Below, in pieces: positions 18,611 to 27,609 of a DNA stretch of 41,708 nucleotides. The stretch covers positions 1 through 41,708 of the forward strand of contig JAQYUY010000097.1 of the NCBI GenBank assembly GCA_028728195.1, read 5' to 3'. Positions within the stretch are counted from its first letter, which is position 1. Every line of letters begins with the position of its first letter. The DNA comes from Endozoicomonas sp. (ex Botrylloides leachii). GTDB taxonomy: Bacteria; Pseudomonadota; Gammaproteobacteria; Pseudomonadales; Endozoicomonadaceae. The translations under genes were made by a program, and so were the position numbers. Below the pieces are notes generated by a model. That model was given only the letters and a program-made list of their open reading frames with translations, was not told the origin of the DNA and made no database searches.

Positions 18611-19690
18611 CTACAAAGCAGAACTCACCAGTCGCCTTGGCGTGACTCGGCCATCATCTAAAATTTCACCTACACCTAGAAACCGCCTCTCGCTCGCCGG
18701 AGCTTCACTCTGACTATAAATTCTTACATTACCATTTGTTGGTGACTTGGGTGCTAATACAGGCTGGCCTTGAGCTAGATAAAAGCTGGCATTAGCCCCC
18801 AGAGTGACTTCAGGCCAATCAACAATAGCAGTATCCATAGGCAATAATAAAGCATCCAACATATTATTAGCCCCTCTCTTTCTAACGCTATTGAGCTCTT
18901 TAAGCATTTGCAATTGGTGCTCTTCCAGTGAATCTCTACTAGCCTCATCAATCTGCTCATAAAGTCGTTCAAGTCGCTCAGACTGATCTATGGTTAGCGC
19001 TCTCACCATACCTGTGTGCTTAATCTGCTCAAGATCATCGAGAGAGTAAGCCTGTGCCTGATCATAAGGGCCCGCTTTCAAGCGTCGAAGCACTTTAACA
19101 TGCGCCAGACAGCCTAATGCATCGCCAATATCCTCTACCAATGTTCTGATATAGGTACCTTTACTACAATCAACTTCCAACTCAAGTTGGTTGCCATCGA
19201 AACTGACTAACTCATTCCTAAAAATAGAAACCGTCCGCATGGGCCGTTCAACTTCTATGCCCTCTCGCGCCAGCTTATACAGCGGCTGCCCTTTATGTTT
19301 AAGCGCAGAATACATGCTGGGTACCTGTTTAACAGAGCCTTGGAAGCGTGCAACTACCGCTTCTACATCAGAGCGTGTTACCTGAATGGGACGCTCTTCA
19401 ATAATTTCACCTTCAGTATCACCTGTTGTTGTTTTAACACCAAGCTGAACCTGAGTGTAATACGACTTATTGGATTCCAACAGAAACTGAGAAAACTTGG
19501 TAGCTTCGCCAAGACAAATAGGTAACACCCCCGTTGCTAAAGGATCAAGGCTTCCAGTATGACCTGCCTTAGCTGCACCAAACAGGCGTTTTACCCGCTG
19601 CAACACATCATTGGAGCTAGCACCTTTAAATTTATCCACAATGACAATGCCATCAACTGAGCGACCACGACTATGCCTACGTCTTGGCAT
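18611..19690 (-). CDS. truB: tRNA pseudouridine-55 synthase TruB
   Basis: Converts U55 in the tRNA T-loop to pseudouridine. The protein has 359 residues. The catalytic Asp lies in GHTGSLDPLATGVLP (Asp49). Other motifs are KSYYTQVQLGVKTTTGDTEG, VPSMYSALKHKGQPLYKLAR and CSKGTYIRTLVEDIG, and then a C-terminal PUA-like part with FLGVGEI. It is longer than usual (E. coli 314): a charged, helical-looking stretch of roughly 45 residues around 230-275 precedes LLPMDTAI. The ATG at 19690 lies just past the rbfA stop; a GTG one codon earlier abuts that stop. GGAG serves either start. Confidence 0.95.
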   Translation of the reverse strand: MPRRRHSRGRSVDGIVIVDKFKGASSNDVLQRVKRLFGAAKAGHTGSLDPLATGVLPICLGEATKFSQFLLESNKSYYTQVQLGVKTTTGDTEGEIIEERPIQVTRSDVEAVVARFQGSVKQVPSMYSALKHKGQPLYKLAREGIEVERPMRTVSIFRNELVSFDGNQLELEVDCSKGTYIRTLVEDIGDALGCLAHVKVLRRLKAGPYDQAQAYSLDDLEQIKHTGMVRALTIDQSERLERLYEQIDEASRDSLEEHQLQMLKELNSVRKRGANNMLDALLLPMDTAIVDWPEVTLGANASFYLAQGQPVLAPKSPTNGNVRIYSQSEAPASERRFLGVGEILDDGRVTPRRLVSSAL

Positions 19691-19693
19691 CAC

Positions 19694-20071
19694 CTACTCT
19701 CCATTATTATTCTTATCTTGTTTAACAGCCCGCTCAATCAAAGAACTTAAGTGCTGCCCCCTACGCAAACTATTGTCGAAGAAAAAGCGCAATTTTGGTG
19801 TAATACGGAGTTTGACATTGCGCGCCAACTCACTTCGAAGGAAACCCGCTGCACAGTTAAGAACTTCTATAGACTCATCAATTACTTCTTGACGATCTAC
19901 ACCGAGAAAAGAAACATAGACATCGGCGAATGAAAGATCACGACTGATATTTACTGCACTAACGGTAACCAAACCTAAGCGAGGGTCTTTCATCTGAAGC
20001 TGAATAATCTGAGCAAGTTCTTTTTGAATCTGCTCACCAACTCGCTGGGCACGACTGTATTCTTTAGCCAT
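19694..20071 (-). CDS. rbfA: Ribosome-binding factor A
   Basis: A small KH-like factor that helps mature the 16S rRNA 5' end in the 30S subunit. The protein has 125 residues. Motifs: RAQRVGEQIQKELAQIIQ, MKDPRLGLVTVSAVNISRDL, ADVYVSFLG and LRITPKLRFFFDNSLRRG. It is directly followed by truB. The usual upstream genes nusA and infB are not present; about 360 bases upstream is feoC, so the ancestral cluster is split here. Confidence 0.95.
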   Translation of the reverse strand: MAKEYSRAQRVGEQIQKELAQIIQLQMKDPRLGLVTVSAVNISRDLSFADVYVSFLGVDRQEVIDESIEVLNCAAGFLRSELARNVKLRITPKLRFFFDNSLRRGQHLSSLIERAVKQDKNNNGE

Positions 20072-20189
20072 CTAAACTTTCTTTTCTCCACGAAGAAATA
20101 GCCTTTAATATAATATTATCAGGCAGAGATCTATTGTTGCAGCATGCATACCCAGCGCCTTTGAAAAGGTCACTTTTGTGCGCAGCCTC

Positions 20190-20435
20190 TTAAGAAAGAG
20201 AACAAAGAGGAATTTGTTGGCCACTATTTTGCCAACGATACACTTCCAATTGATCAGGGGAGCAGCTAACACAACCTTTATTGCATCCTCCGGACTCAAC
20301 AATAACTTTGCCTTTACGCATCCAGTGAGACAACATCCCACGCATAGCATCAGGGGGCATTTTAAATTGATTACTGAGTTCAGCAAGAGAACACACACCT
20401 CGGCTGGAAAGATATTTCTGAATGTCTATTAGCAT
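20190..20435 (-). CDS. feoC: FeoC-like iron transport regulator
   Basis: A small winged-helix protein of the Feo ferrous iron uptake system. The protein has 81 residues. The N-terminal helix-turn-helix reads MLIDIQKYLSSRGVCSLAEL, then MPPDAMRGMLSHWMRKGKV, followed by a Cys cluster (Cys51, 55 and 58; another Cys79) that in some homologues binds an Fe-S cluster or oxygen sensor. I chose the ATG at 20435, with GAGG five bases upstream and the family N-terminus. feoA and feoB, its normal partners, are not in the window. Confidence 0.8.
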   Translation of the reverse strand: MLIDIQKYLSSRGVCSLAELSNQFKMPPDAMRGMLSHWMRKGKVIVESGGCNKGCVSCSPDQLEVYRWQNSGQQIPLCSLS

Positions 20436-20569
20436 AAGAAACCTCATGACCGCCATGACACTAATTATACATTGTAACTATGTAATTGCCTGACACTATG
20501 CTACAGAACATATTTATTTAGCAAAATCCATCATATGAAAAATATTATCATAGCGCCTTTTTTCAGCAA

Positions 20570-21127
20570 TTAATGGCCCTTTAATGCATAAATACCCTTT
20601 GCATTGCGCCAATACCCTTGGTAATCCAGTCCATATCCAAATATATAACGATCCTCAACCTCTAAGCCGCTAAAATTAGCCTGCAACCCTGGCCGCGCTT
20701 TTCTATCATGCTTCTTATCTATAAGTACTGCAGTGAACACGCGCTCAGCGCCGTTTTCTTTGCAATATTCAACAATCGCATCAAGGGTATGGCCTTCATC
20801 GAGAATATCATCAACAATCAGCACGGTGCGACCTTTCATATCTTCAGATGGACGAACTTTCCAATTAAGCGTATTGCCTGTTAATTGGTTCCGATAACGG
20901 GTCGCATGCACGTAAGAGACTTCCAGTGGAAATGACATTTCTGTCAAAAGCTTACCGGTAATCACCAGTCCACCGTTCATAACGCAGTAAACCAGCGGAT
21001 TGCTATCACCTAGAGACTCTGTAATTTCCCGCCCCATTTTCCGGATAGATTCTTCAATTTGCTCTTCAGTATAGAGGCAATCAGCTTCACGCAGAGCTTG
21101 ACGGATATGGTTAAGATCAACAGGCAT
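20570..21127 (-). CDS. hpt: Hypoxanthine-guanine phosphoribosyltransferase
   Basis: Salvages hypoxanthine or guanine to IMP or GMP using PRPP. The protein has 185 residues. The PRPP-binding motif is VLIVDDILDEGHTLDAI near 104-120. YCVMNGGLVITGKLL and the C-terminal DRYIFGYGLDYQGYWRN fit the Hpt family as annotated in Pseudomonas and relatives (hypoxanthine-guanine type). The ribosome binding site is weak. It diverges from upp, so the 215 bases between them hold two promoters. Confidence 0.92.
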   Translation of the reverse strand: MPVDLNHIRQALREADCLYTEEQIEESIRKMGREITESLGDSNPLVYCVMNGGLVITGKLLTEMSFPLEVSYVHATRYRNQLTGNTLNWKVRPSEDMKGRTVLIVDDILDEGHTLDAIVEYCKENGAERVFTAVLIDKKHDRKARPGLQANFSGLEVEDRYIFGYGLDYQGYWRNAKGIYALKGH

Positions 21128-21342
21128 TTCGTGAGAACCCCACAGAGTACAATAAATAGCTCAAACCGGCTTTTAACCAGCTGCCCTATAAAAAGGCTCA
21201 AAAAATACCTGCCTCAACAATGTATCGCAAGTGCCAAATTTACTTAATAAGTATCGGAAAAACGTATGCGTACTATTTTTAAAATCATGTGAAAATAATA
21301 AAATACGCTTCTTCCTTCTAGTAAAAAGAATTGAGGTTAGTC

Positions 21343-21969
21343 ATGAGTGTACAAGAAGTCAAACATCCGCTGGTACAACACAAACTAGGCATCATGCGTG
21401 CTAAAAATATAAGCACAAGGGCTTTTCGTATTTTGGCCAGTGAAGTAGGCACATTGCTGACATATGAAGCTACAAAAGACCTTGCACTAGAAACTAGCGT
21501 TATTGAAGGCTGGGCTGGTGATGTTAATGTGCAGCAAATCAAAGGAAAAAAAATGACTATTGCTCCGATACTTCGTGCAGGTCTTGGAATGATGGATGGT
21601 GTGCTGGCGTTACTTCCTAGCGTCAAGGTCAGTGTCGTAGGACTGTATCGCGATGAAGAAACTTTGGAACCCGTATCTTATTTTGAAAAACTGGTCAGTG
21701 ATATTAGTGAACGTATCGCTCTCATTCTTGACCCAATGCTAGCAACGGGCGGCTCCATGTTGGCGACTATCGAAATGTTAAAAAGAGCCGGCTGCAAAAA
21801 GATTCGGTGCTTAGTTCTGGTGGCTGCTCCAGAGGGTATCAAGAAAGTACTAGATGCTCACCCTGATGTTACTATTTATACAGCATCCATTGATAAATGC
21901 TTAGATGAGAAGGGTTATATTATTCCAGGCTTAGGCGATGCTGGCGATAAAATATTTGGCACGCATTAG
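21343..21969 (+). CDS. upp: Uracil phosphoribosyltransferase
   Basis: Converts uracil plus PRPP to UMP. The protein has 208 residues, the standard length. Motifs: [51 protein letters not shown], the PRPP loop [17 protein letters not shown], and the C-terminal [17 protein letters not shown] chose the ATG at 21343 with GAGG eight bases upstream; a TTG four codons earlier is in frame. The common partner uraA is not next to it. Confidence 0.96.
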   Translation: MSVQEVKHPLVQHKLGIMRAKNISTRAFRILASEVGTLLTYEATKDLALETSVIEGWAGDVNVQQIKGKKMTIAPILRAGLGMMDGVLALLPSVKVSVVGLYRDEETLEPVSYFEKLVSDISERIALILDPMLATGGSMLATIEMLKRAGCKKIRCLVLVAAPEGIKKVLDAHPDVTIYTASIDKCLDEKGYIIPGLGDAGDKIFGTH

Positions 21970-22235
21970 CCTAGATAGTTGACCGATACGCGAGCAATCG
22001 CTTATTCTCTAGCGCCTCAGAGGTCATTGCACATGGTTATTCACAATTGTTCTGCATATTGCAAACGTTAATCAGTTTAAGGAAGCCTTATCATCACATA
22101 TTACTCACTGCATAGTATCCTATGCTTCTTTGAACAAAATAGCTTAATAGGGCTTGTTATCGCCGCTTACCGAAATAAGGATACGAACAGCCACCGAGAA
22201 CATGATAATAACCCAATCATACGACGTACCTTTTG

Positions 22236-23405
22236 ATGGAACAATTTGACGAAATAAGACCCTATCATAATGAAGAAGTACGGCCAACGCTAAACCGGCT
22301 GCTGGCTGACAGTGATTTTATTAATACTCTGGCTCGGCATAGTTACCCCGTGCTTACCAACCGATATGGTAAGCTGATGGAATGGCTAACAGGCCTTATT
22401 GTCCGGTATAAACTGCACGGGGTTAATGATGTACACAGTTTTCAAGAAATTATTGAACCTTTTCTTAACAAAGTACTTAAAAATACCGCATCTAAAGTCA
22501 CTTTTTCAGGCATTGAGAACCTGAAAAAAGCGCGTGCTTATCTTTTTTTATCAAACCATCGTGATATTGTTCTAGACCCCGCTTTGGTGAACTACGGAAT
22601 CTATCATCATGGAATGGAAACCCTGCGCATTGCTATAGGTGATAACCTACTTAGTCGCCCCTTTGTTAGCGACCTAATGCGTTTGAACAAAAGTTTTATT
22701 GTTAGACGCTCTATTAGTGGTAGAAAAGAAAAACTTCAGTCCTATAAAAAGCTGTCTGCTTATATCCATCACTCAATCAGTAACTCTCACTCTATCTGGC
22801 TTGCTCATAGCGAAGGGCGAGCCAAGGATGGTAACGATAAAACAGATACAGCCATTATTAAAATGCTGTACATGAGTAAACGGGGGCAAACAACCTCTTT
22901 CCCAGAAAGCATCTGTCACCTACACATAGTGCCCGTGGCTATTTCTTATGAATATGACCCCTGTGATCAACAAAAAGCAGCTGAGCTTTATAGTAAAGAG
23001 CAGTCAGGTTGCTATCAAAAAGCTGAAAATGAAGACATAAACAGTATTGCGACAGGCATAAAGGGATACAAAGGTCATATTCATGTCGCATTCGGCACAG
23101 AATTAAACGCTGATTATCATAGCCCAGCCGACGTTGCTGAGGCCGTCGACCAGCAAATTTATCAAAATTACAAACTCCACCCCTCAAACTTCTTAGCATG
23201 GGAGCAGCTTCAACAAAACTACCCTAATATAAAAATACCTGATATACAGGCATCACTATTTGGCTATAACATGGTATCTAAAAGGCAGGAGTTTCAGACA
23301 CGTCTGAATAGCGTACCAAAACAACTTCAACCTTGGTTCTTAAAAATGTATGCCAACCCAGTTTTGAATCATTTTTCTAAGAAACCTGATAAAAATATAT
23401 CCTAA
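22236..23405 (+). CDS. 1-acylglycerol-3-phosphate acyltransferase family protein (PlsC-like)
   Basis: Probably transfers an acyl chain in phospholipid or related lipid synthesis at the inner membrane. The protein has 389 residues, longer than PlsC. The acyltransferase motif region reads YLFLSNHRDIVLDPALVN near 109-126, followed by FIVRRSISGRKEKL (motif II-like), SIWLAHSEGRAKDGNDKT (motif III-like) and HIVPVAISYEYDP (motif IV-like). The His and Asp are five residues apart rather than the usual four. I recall the same NHRDI pattern in a group of gammaproteobacterial homologues. The exact substrate is unknown. The ATG at 22236 follows an in-frame TTG; no strong ribosome binding site is visible. 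Confidence 0.8.
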   Translation: MEQFDEIRPYHNEEVRPTLNRLLADSDFINTLARHSYPVLTNRYGKLMEWLTGLIVRYKLHGVNDVHSFQEIIEPFLNKVLKNTASKVTFSGIENLKKARAYLFLSNHRDIVLDPALVNYGIYHHGMETLRIAIGDNLLSRPFVSDLMRLNKSFIVRRSISGRKEKLQSYKKLSAYIHHSISNSHSIWLAHSEGRAKDGNDKTDTAIIKMLYMSKRGQTTSFPESICHLHIVPVAISYEYDPCDQQKAAELYSKEQSGCYQKAENEDINSIATGIKGYKGHIHVAFGTELNADYHSPADVAEAVDQQIYQNYKLHPSNFLAWEQLQQNYPNIKIPDIQASLFGYNMVSKRQEFQTRLNSVPKQLQPWFLKMYANPVLNHFSKKPDKNIS

Positions 23406-23420
23406 AATCAACTAGCGTTT

Positions 23421-23594
23421 TATACCAATCGTGCTTTCTAATTACTGTAATGAGCACAAACAGTCGAATTCTAGGCTAGGGCGCAATCACGAGTAATACC
23501 AAGGCTGTTGCAAGGCTGTTACAAGGAGTTCTAACACAGTGCTGCTTGTTCGGATGGTCAGCACAATAGCGTAGTTGTCAAAAATGATTGGTAC
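23421..23594 (+). repeat. Family A dispersed small repeat, copy 3 (best preserved)
   Basis: A 174-base element with terminal inverted repeats TACCAATC (from 23423) and GATTGGTA (to 23593). It contains CAGTGCTGCTTGTTCGGATG and CACAATAGCGTAGTTGTC, matching copies 1 and 2. A short internal duplication of CAAGGCTGTT is present. There is no ORF. It lies between the stops of the acyltransferase gene and iscX. The rest of this gap, 23595-23744, holds only a small palindrome, CTCTATT/AATAGAG at 23619-23636. Confidence 0.75.
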
Positions 23595-23744
23595 TCGCCC
23601 ATTTCCATAACCTTGTGACTCTATTTTTTAATAGAGGCTCATCATAAGTAACGCTATTGAGTTGCCCCTAATTTGAAAAATAACACAAAGCCTTAAGCTT
23701 GACCGATACATAATAGTTAATCTAACGGCCTGATCTAATAAATA

Positions 23745-23945
23745 CTATTTTATTTCTTCAATCCATGCCATTTGGATAGCCTCAAGAATTTTTTCGCCAC
23801 AGTGTTCTGGGCAATCATCAAAGTCATCAAGCTCCAATACCCAGTTTCTTAGGTCAACAAAGTTGACACATTCAGGGTCTATCTCTGGAAAGTTCTCAAC
23901 CAACTCAACGGCAATGTCATAGACATCGGTCCACTTCAGACTCAT
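23745..23945 (-). CDS. iscX: Fe-S assembly protein IscX
   Basis: A small acidic protein that binds IscS and iron and tunes the rate of cluster assembly. The protein has 66 residues, the family length. Motifs: MSLKWTDVYDIAVELVENFP, VNFVDLRNWVLELDDFDD and EKILEAIQMAWIEE. The ATG at 23945 has GGAGG five bases upstream; longer in-frame starts lack this. It is the last isc gene, following fdx. Confidence 0.95.
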   Translation of the reverse strand: MSLKWTDVYDIAVELVENFPEIDPECVNFVDLRNWVLELDDFDDCPEHCGEKILEAIQMAWIEEIK

Positions 23946-23955
23946 AGCTCCTCCT

Positions 23956-24294
23956 TTAGTGACGCTCTGACACTTGATTGATCGTATACTTAGGAATTTC
24001 AACAACTAACTCTGTATCTGCCACAATAGCCTGACAGCTCAAACGAGACTCCGGTTCTAGCCCCCAAGCCTTATCCAGTAAGTCATCCTCTAGCTCATCC
24101 GTTTCTTCCATGCTATCAAAACCATCTCGAACAAGAACATGGCATGTTGTACATGCACAAGATTTTTCACAGGCATGTTCAATTTCAATTCCGTTAGCAA
24201 GCGCTGCATCACAGATACTGGTACCCGGCTCTGCCTCAATTACAGCGCCTTCTGGACATAACTCATCATGTGGTAGAAATACAATCCGGGTCAT
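23956..24294 (-). CDS. fdx: Isc-type 2Fe-2S ferredoxin
   Basis: Supplies electrons for cluster assembly in the Isc system. The protein has 112 residues. The cluster ligands lie in CEKSCACTTCHV plus a distal Cys in ESRLSCQAIV, the adrenodoxin-like pattern. The start MTRIVFLPHDELCPEGAVIE is typical. I chose the ATG at 24294, with AGAGG about eight bases upstream; an ATG three codons earlier lies too close to that site. It begins 12 bases after hscA. Confidence 0.94.
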   Translation of the reverse strand: MTRIVFLPHDELCPEGAVIEAEPGTSICDAALANGIEIEHACEKSCACTTCHVLVRDGFDSMEETDELEDDLLDKAWGLEPESRLSCQAIVADTELVVEIPKYTINQVSERH

Positions 24295-24306
24295 CTTCAA
24301 CATCCT

Positions 24307-26178
24307 CTAAACATCAATCTTTTTGCCCGAAAGCGCTTGGCGAATACCTTTATTCATACGACGTGCAGCAAATGCCTCAGAAAGGCGTCCCACTCGCTCA
24401 ACCTCCGCCATAATAGCATCTGAATCACCTGAATTCCTGATGGTCTTCAATGAGTTAAGCGCTGCTGTCAAGGTGGACATCTCACTGGCACTCAGCAATG
24501 CCTGACCGTCTGCATCCAAGCCAGCTGATAACGCTTGAGCTAAACTGTCAGCCTTAACCTCTTGTTCTCTTAGGCGGCGTAAATGACGGTCCTCACCTGC
24601 CTCGTCATGAGAGTCTTTGATCATTCTTGCAACTTCTTCATCACTTAAACCATAGGAAGGCTTTACTTCAACACTACTCATTACACCCGTTGACAATTCT
24701 TTTGCAAATACACTTAATAAACCATCAGCATCAACCTGAAAAGTAACGTTAACTTTTGCAGCACCTGCAGGTAGCGGCGGGATACCTTTAAGTATAAATT
24801 GAGCAAGAGAGCGGTTACTTTTTACTAACTCCCTTTCTCCTTGATATACGTGGATAATCATTGCCGTTTGAGCATCCTTCCCAGTAGTAAACGTTTGAGA
24901 TTTGCTGACGGGGATCGTCGTGTTTCTATGAATAACCTTCTCCATTAATCCGCCCATGGTTTCTAAACCAAGCGATAGCGGAATAACATCCAACAACAAT
25001 AACGCATCACCTGAGCCATTTCCCGCCAAGATATCAGCCTGCTGTGCTGCACCTATAGCAACGACCTGATCAGGGTTAATAGTTGTTAACGCTTTGCATC
25101 CTGAAAAAGATTCTACTATCTCTCTCACCTTTGGAATACGGGTAGAACCTCCGACCATAACGACTTCCATTACATCACTTTCCACCACCCCTGCATCTCT
25201 CAGCGCTTTTTTAAATACCCGAATGGTTCGGTCAACTATCGGGTTAATTATGACGTTAAATTGCATGCGCGACAGCTGCCCAGACCAACCGTTGAAAGAA
25301 AGATTAATCTGTTCTTTGTTACTGAGTTGTTCTTTTGCCCAGCAAGCATGAATGATCAACTTTCGTAGGTCTTGGTGAGTCAGTTGATTGAGCGAAAAGC
25401 CCGCCTGCTCTAAAATCCATTCTGCAAGCAGTTTATCAATATCATCCCCGCCTAGCGCTGTATCTCCACCAGTCGCTAACACTTGAAAAACGCCTTTTTC
25501 TAGACAAAGAATAGAGACATCAAAGGTGCCACCGCCAAAGTCGTAAACAGCAATGATACCCCCGGACTGATGGGTATCATCACCCAAACCATAAGCTACT
25601 GCAGCAGCAGTAGGTTCATTCAATAAACGATAGACGTGAATACCTGCTAGCTTAGCCGCATCTTTAGTAGCCTGTCGTTGCGCATCATCGAAGTAAGCAG
25701 GCACAGTAATCACTGCACCATCGAGCTGCCCCCCAAGATGCGACTCTGCTCTAGAGGTTAGATGTTTAAGAATTTCAGCGGATACCTGTACTGGGCTAAC
25801 TTCACCTCTTTCTGTCTTAATAGAAAGCATACCTGACTCTATATTAGAAAACCGGTAAGGCATGATACCTGTCAGACCCGTTATATCTTTAGCACTCCTC
25901 CCCATTAAACGCTTAACGGAAAGAATAGCATTCAAGGGATCTTCACTTGCTAATACTCGCGCCTGTTCCCCTACTTCTATAGCATGCTCTCCATACCAGA
26001 CAGCAGATGGCAAAATGACATGTCCTTGTTCATCTGCAATAGGTACAGCCAAACCTTTTTCTGAGGTTGCTACCAACGAATTAGTCGTTCCCAAATCAAT
26101 ACCAACTGCTCTTTTACGTACTTTTTTTAGGTTACCATCAGGGCTTTTTCCTGGTTCGGAAATTTGTAGCAATGCCAT
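24307..26178 (-). CDS. hscA: Fe-S assembly chaperone HscA
   Basis: An Hsp70-type chaperone that, with HscB, releases the cluster from IscU. The protein has 623 residues. The nucleotide-binding domain has GIDLGTTNSLVAT near 26, AVYDFGGGTFDVSIL near 212 and MVGGSTRIPKVREIV near 343. A substrate-binding domain follows (VIHRNTTIPVSKSQTFTT) and then a helical lid. HscA rather than DnaK is indicated by the isc context and the N-terminal extension before GIDLGT. AGAGG precedes the ATG. Confidence 0.96.
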   Translation of the reverse strand: MALLQISEPGKSPDGNLKKVRKRAVGIDLGTTNSLVATSEKGLAVPIADEQGHVILPSAVWYGEHAIEVGEQARVLASEDPLNAILSVKRLMGRSAKDITGLTGIMPYRFSNIESGMLSIKTERGEVSPVQVSAEILKHLTSRAESHLGGQLDGAVITVPAYFDDAQRQATKDAAKLAGIHVYRLLNEPTAAAVAYGLGDDTHQSGGIIAVYDFGGGTFDVSILCLEKGVFQVLATGGDTALGGDDIDKLLAEWILEQAGFSLNQLTHQDLRKLIIHACWAKEQLSNKEQINLSFNGWSGQLSRMQFNVIINPIVDRTIRVFKKALRDAGVVESDVMEVVMVGGSTRIPKVREIVESFSGCKALTTINPDQVVAIGAAQQADILAGNGSGDALLLLDVIPLSLGLETMGGLMEKVIHRNTTIPVSKSQTFTTGKDAQTAMIIHVYQGERELVKSNRSLAQFILKGIPPLPAGAAKVNVTFQVDADGLLSVFAKELSTGVMSSVEVKPSYGLSDEEVARMIKDSHDEAGEDRHLRRLREQEVKADSLAQALSAGLDADGQALLSASEMSTLTAALNSLKTIRNSGDSDAIMAEVERVGRLSEAFAARRMNKGIRQALSGKKIDV

Positions 26179-26303
26179 TACTACCTCTTATTTATCTAAG
26201 GTATGCACAAATAGAGATGATTCAAAATCAAATATGAATTATCAAACAGTCTAATGAAACAAGGTAGCAAGGTCATGCTGCTTAAGCAGGATTTAATATT
26301 CGC

Positions 26304-26843
26304 TTAATCAAGCAGATTTGACTCTATCTGTTCCAGCTCTGCCGTAAGCTTTACCATGAACTGCATCTTACGCACAACTCTTTCTGCCTGATCTAACAAT
26401 TCAAACTGGTTCTTGTGCCATAACTGAGTAAATTCAGCTGATAATACAGAAAGCTTATCGTTGATTTGACTCATAAGGTATTGGAGCTGTTCTGTGGGCT
26501 TTGCCATCATCTTTAATTCAGCGATAGATTCTCGTAGCGCCATTTGCTCCATCAAAAAATCAGGCTCCATTGAGGTATTGCACTCCATATCTACTGGCCT
26601 ACCCGCAAGCTCCAACAAATAAATAAAACGACGTAATGGCGTTTTGAGCGTGTCATAAGCTTCATTAACATACGCCGCATACTGTAAAGACAAACGCTGA
26701 TGCTGATCGGTATTATCAGCAGCATAACGGTCAGGGTGGATGGCTCTATGCAGTGCTTTATAACGTAATGCTAATTGCCGAGAGTCTATTTCGCATGAAA
26801 CAGACAATTGAAATAACTCAAAGTAATTTAGCGTAATATCCAC
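26304..26843 (-). CDS. hscB: Co-chaperone HscB (J-domain)
   Basis: Delivers IscU to HscA and stimulates its ATPase. The protein has 179 residues. The J domain has YFELFQLSVSCEIDSRQLAL and the essential HPD motif in HRAIHPDRYA near 34-43. The C-terminal helical domain binds IscU (MEPDFLMEQMALRESIAEL). The start is GTG, with AGGA six bases upstream. It follows iscA after a 232-base gap in which I see no gene. Confidence 0.93.
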   Translation of the reverse strand: MDITLNYFELFQLSVSCEIDSRQLALRYKALHRAIHPDRYAADNTDQHQRLSLQYAAYVNEAYDTLKTPLRRFIYLLELAGRPVDMECNTSMEPDFLMEQMALRESIAELKMMAKPTEQLQYLMSQINDKLSVLSAEFTQLWHKNQFELLDQAERVVRKMQFMVKLTAELEQIESNLLD

Positions 26844-27075
26844 TATCTATCCTTTATAAACAACTCTAAATCTAAATAGACCTTTACTTTCAAAACGATA
26901 AAGAGAGAGCAACTCAAAAAAAACATCACTGCAAGCAAATTTTGCACACAGGCCATAATAACTAAGGCTTAGGCATACAGGGTAGTATTTTTGCTATAAG
27001 TTAGAGCATGAGCTAGTAGGTGTACCAGAGATATAAACCTTATCAGGCATGTTGCTTAGTATTATGTTAACTACA

Positions 27076-27402
27076 TCAAACATTAAAGCTTTCACCGCAA
27101 CCACACTCGCTGGCAACGTTAGGATTATTGAACCGAAAGCCTTCATTTAAACCTTCTTTTACAAAATCTAACTCAGTGCCATTCATATAAACAAGACTTT
27201 TAGGATCAACAAAAATGCTTACCTTCAGCTCGTGTTCAAAGACACAGTCTTCCGCAAGAGGTTGATCAACAAATTCAAGGATATAGGCCATTCCAGAACA
27301 GCCTGAGGTTTTTACTCCCAAACGAACCCCTACACCTTTTCCTCTTTTTACAAGCTGTTTTTTTATATGCTTGGCTGCCGCTTCGGTCATGGTAATTGCC
27401 AT
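27076..27402 (-). CDS. iscA: A-type Fe-S carrier IscA
   Basis: Carries iron or Fe-S clusters to target proteins. The protein has 108 residues. The three conserved cysteines are in TSGCSGMAY near 36 and SECGCGESF near 100-102. The start [17 protein letters not shown] is typical. GGAG lies six bases before the ATG. A miniature mobile element lies between iscU and this gene, at 27449-27553, upstream of the ribosome binding site. Confidence 0.96.
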   Translation of the reverse strand: MAITMTEAAAKHIKKQLVKRGKGVGVRLGVKTSGCSGMAYILEFVDQPLAEDCVFEHELKVSIFVDPKSLVYMNGTELDFVKEGLNEGFRFNNPNVASECGCGESFNV

Positions 27403-27448
27403 GAATTACTCCATTAAATTAAAATTCGCACCGCTCCTATTCGTGACC

Positions 27449-27553
27449 TATACCCAAGTGAATGCAAGATGCTCATTTTTCTTCCAAGCTTACTCCTTAA
27501 AATGAAGGGTTATAGCTGAATAAACGCGAGCATCTTGAAAGCGTTTGAGTATA
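27449..27553. mobile_element. IS630-type miniature inverted-repeat element inside the isc operon
   Basis: A 105-base element. The left end reads TATACCCAAGTGAATGCAAG then ATGCTC. The reverse complement of the right end reads TATACTCAAACGCTTTCAAG then ATGCTC. Both ends start with TATA, fitting TA target duplication. The left end also matches the terminal repeat of the IS630 remnant at 15804-15830. It has no ORF. Transcribed as part of the isc mRNA it could fold into a long stem-loop between iscU and iscA. Confidence 0.78.
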
Positions 27554-27609
27554 GACCAACAGCAAGAGCCTCACTTTAGCGGACCTAGGCCTGATAAGTC
27601 ATCAGTTTG

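Noticed and set aside
23619..23636. Palindrome CTCTATT/AATAGAG as the isc operon terminator
   Set aside because: It is over 100 bases past the iscX stop and has no T-tail on the minus strand, so the support is too weak.
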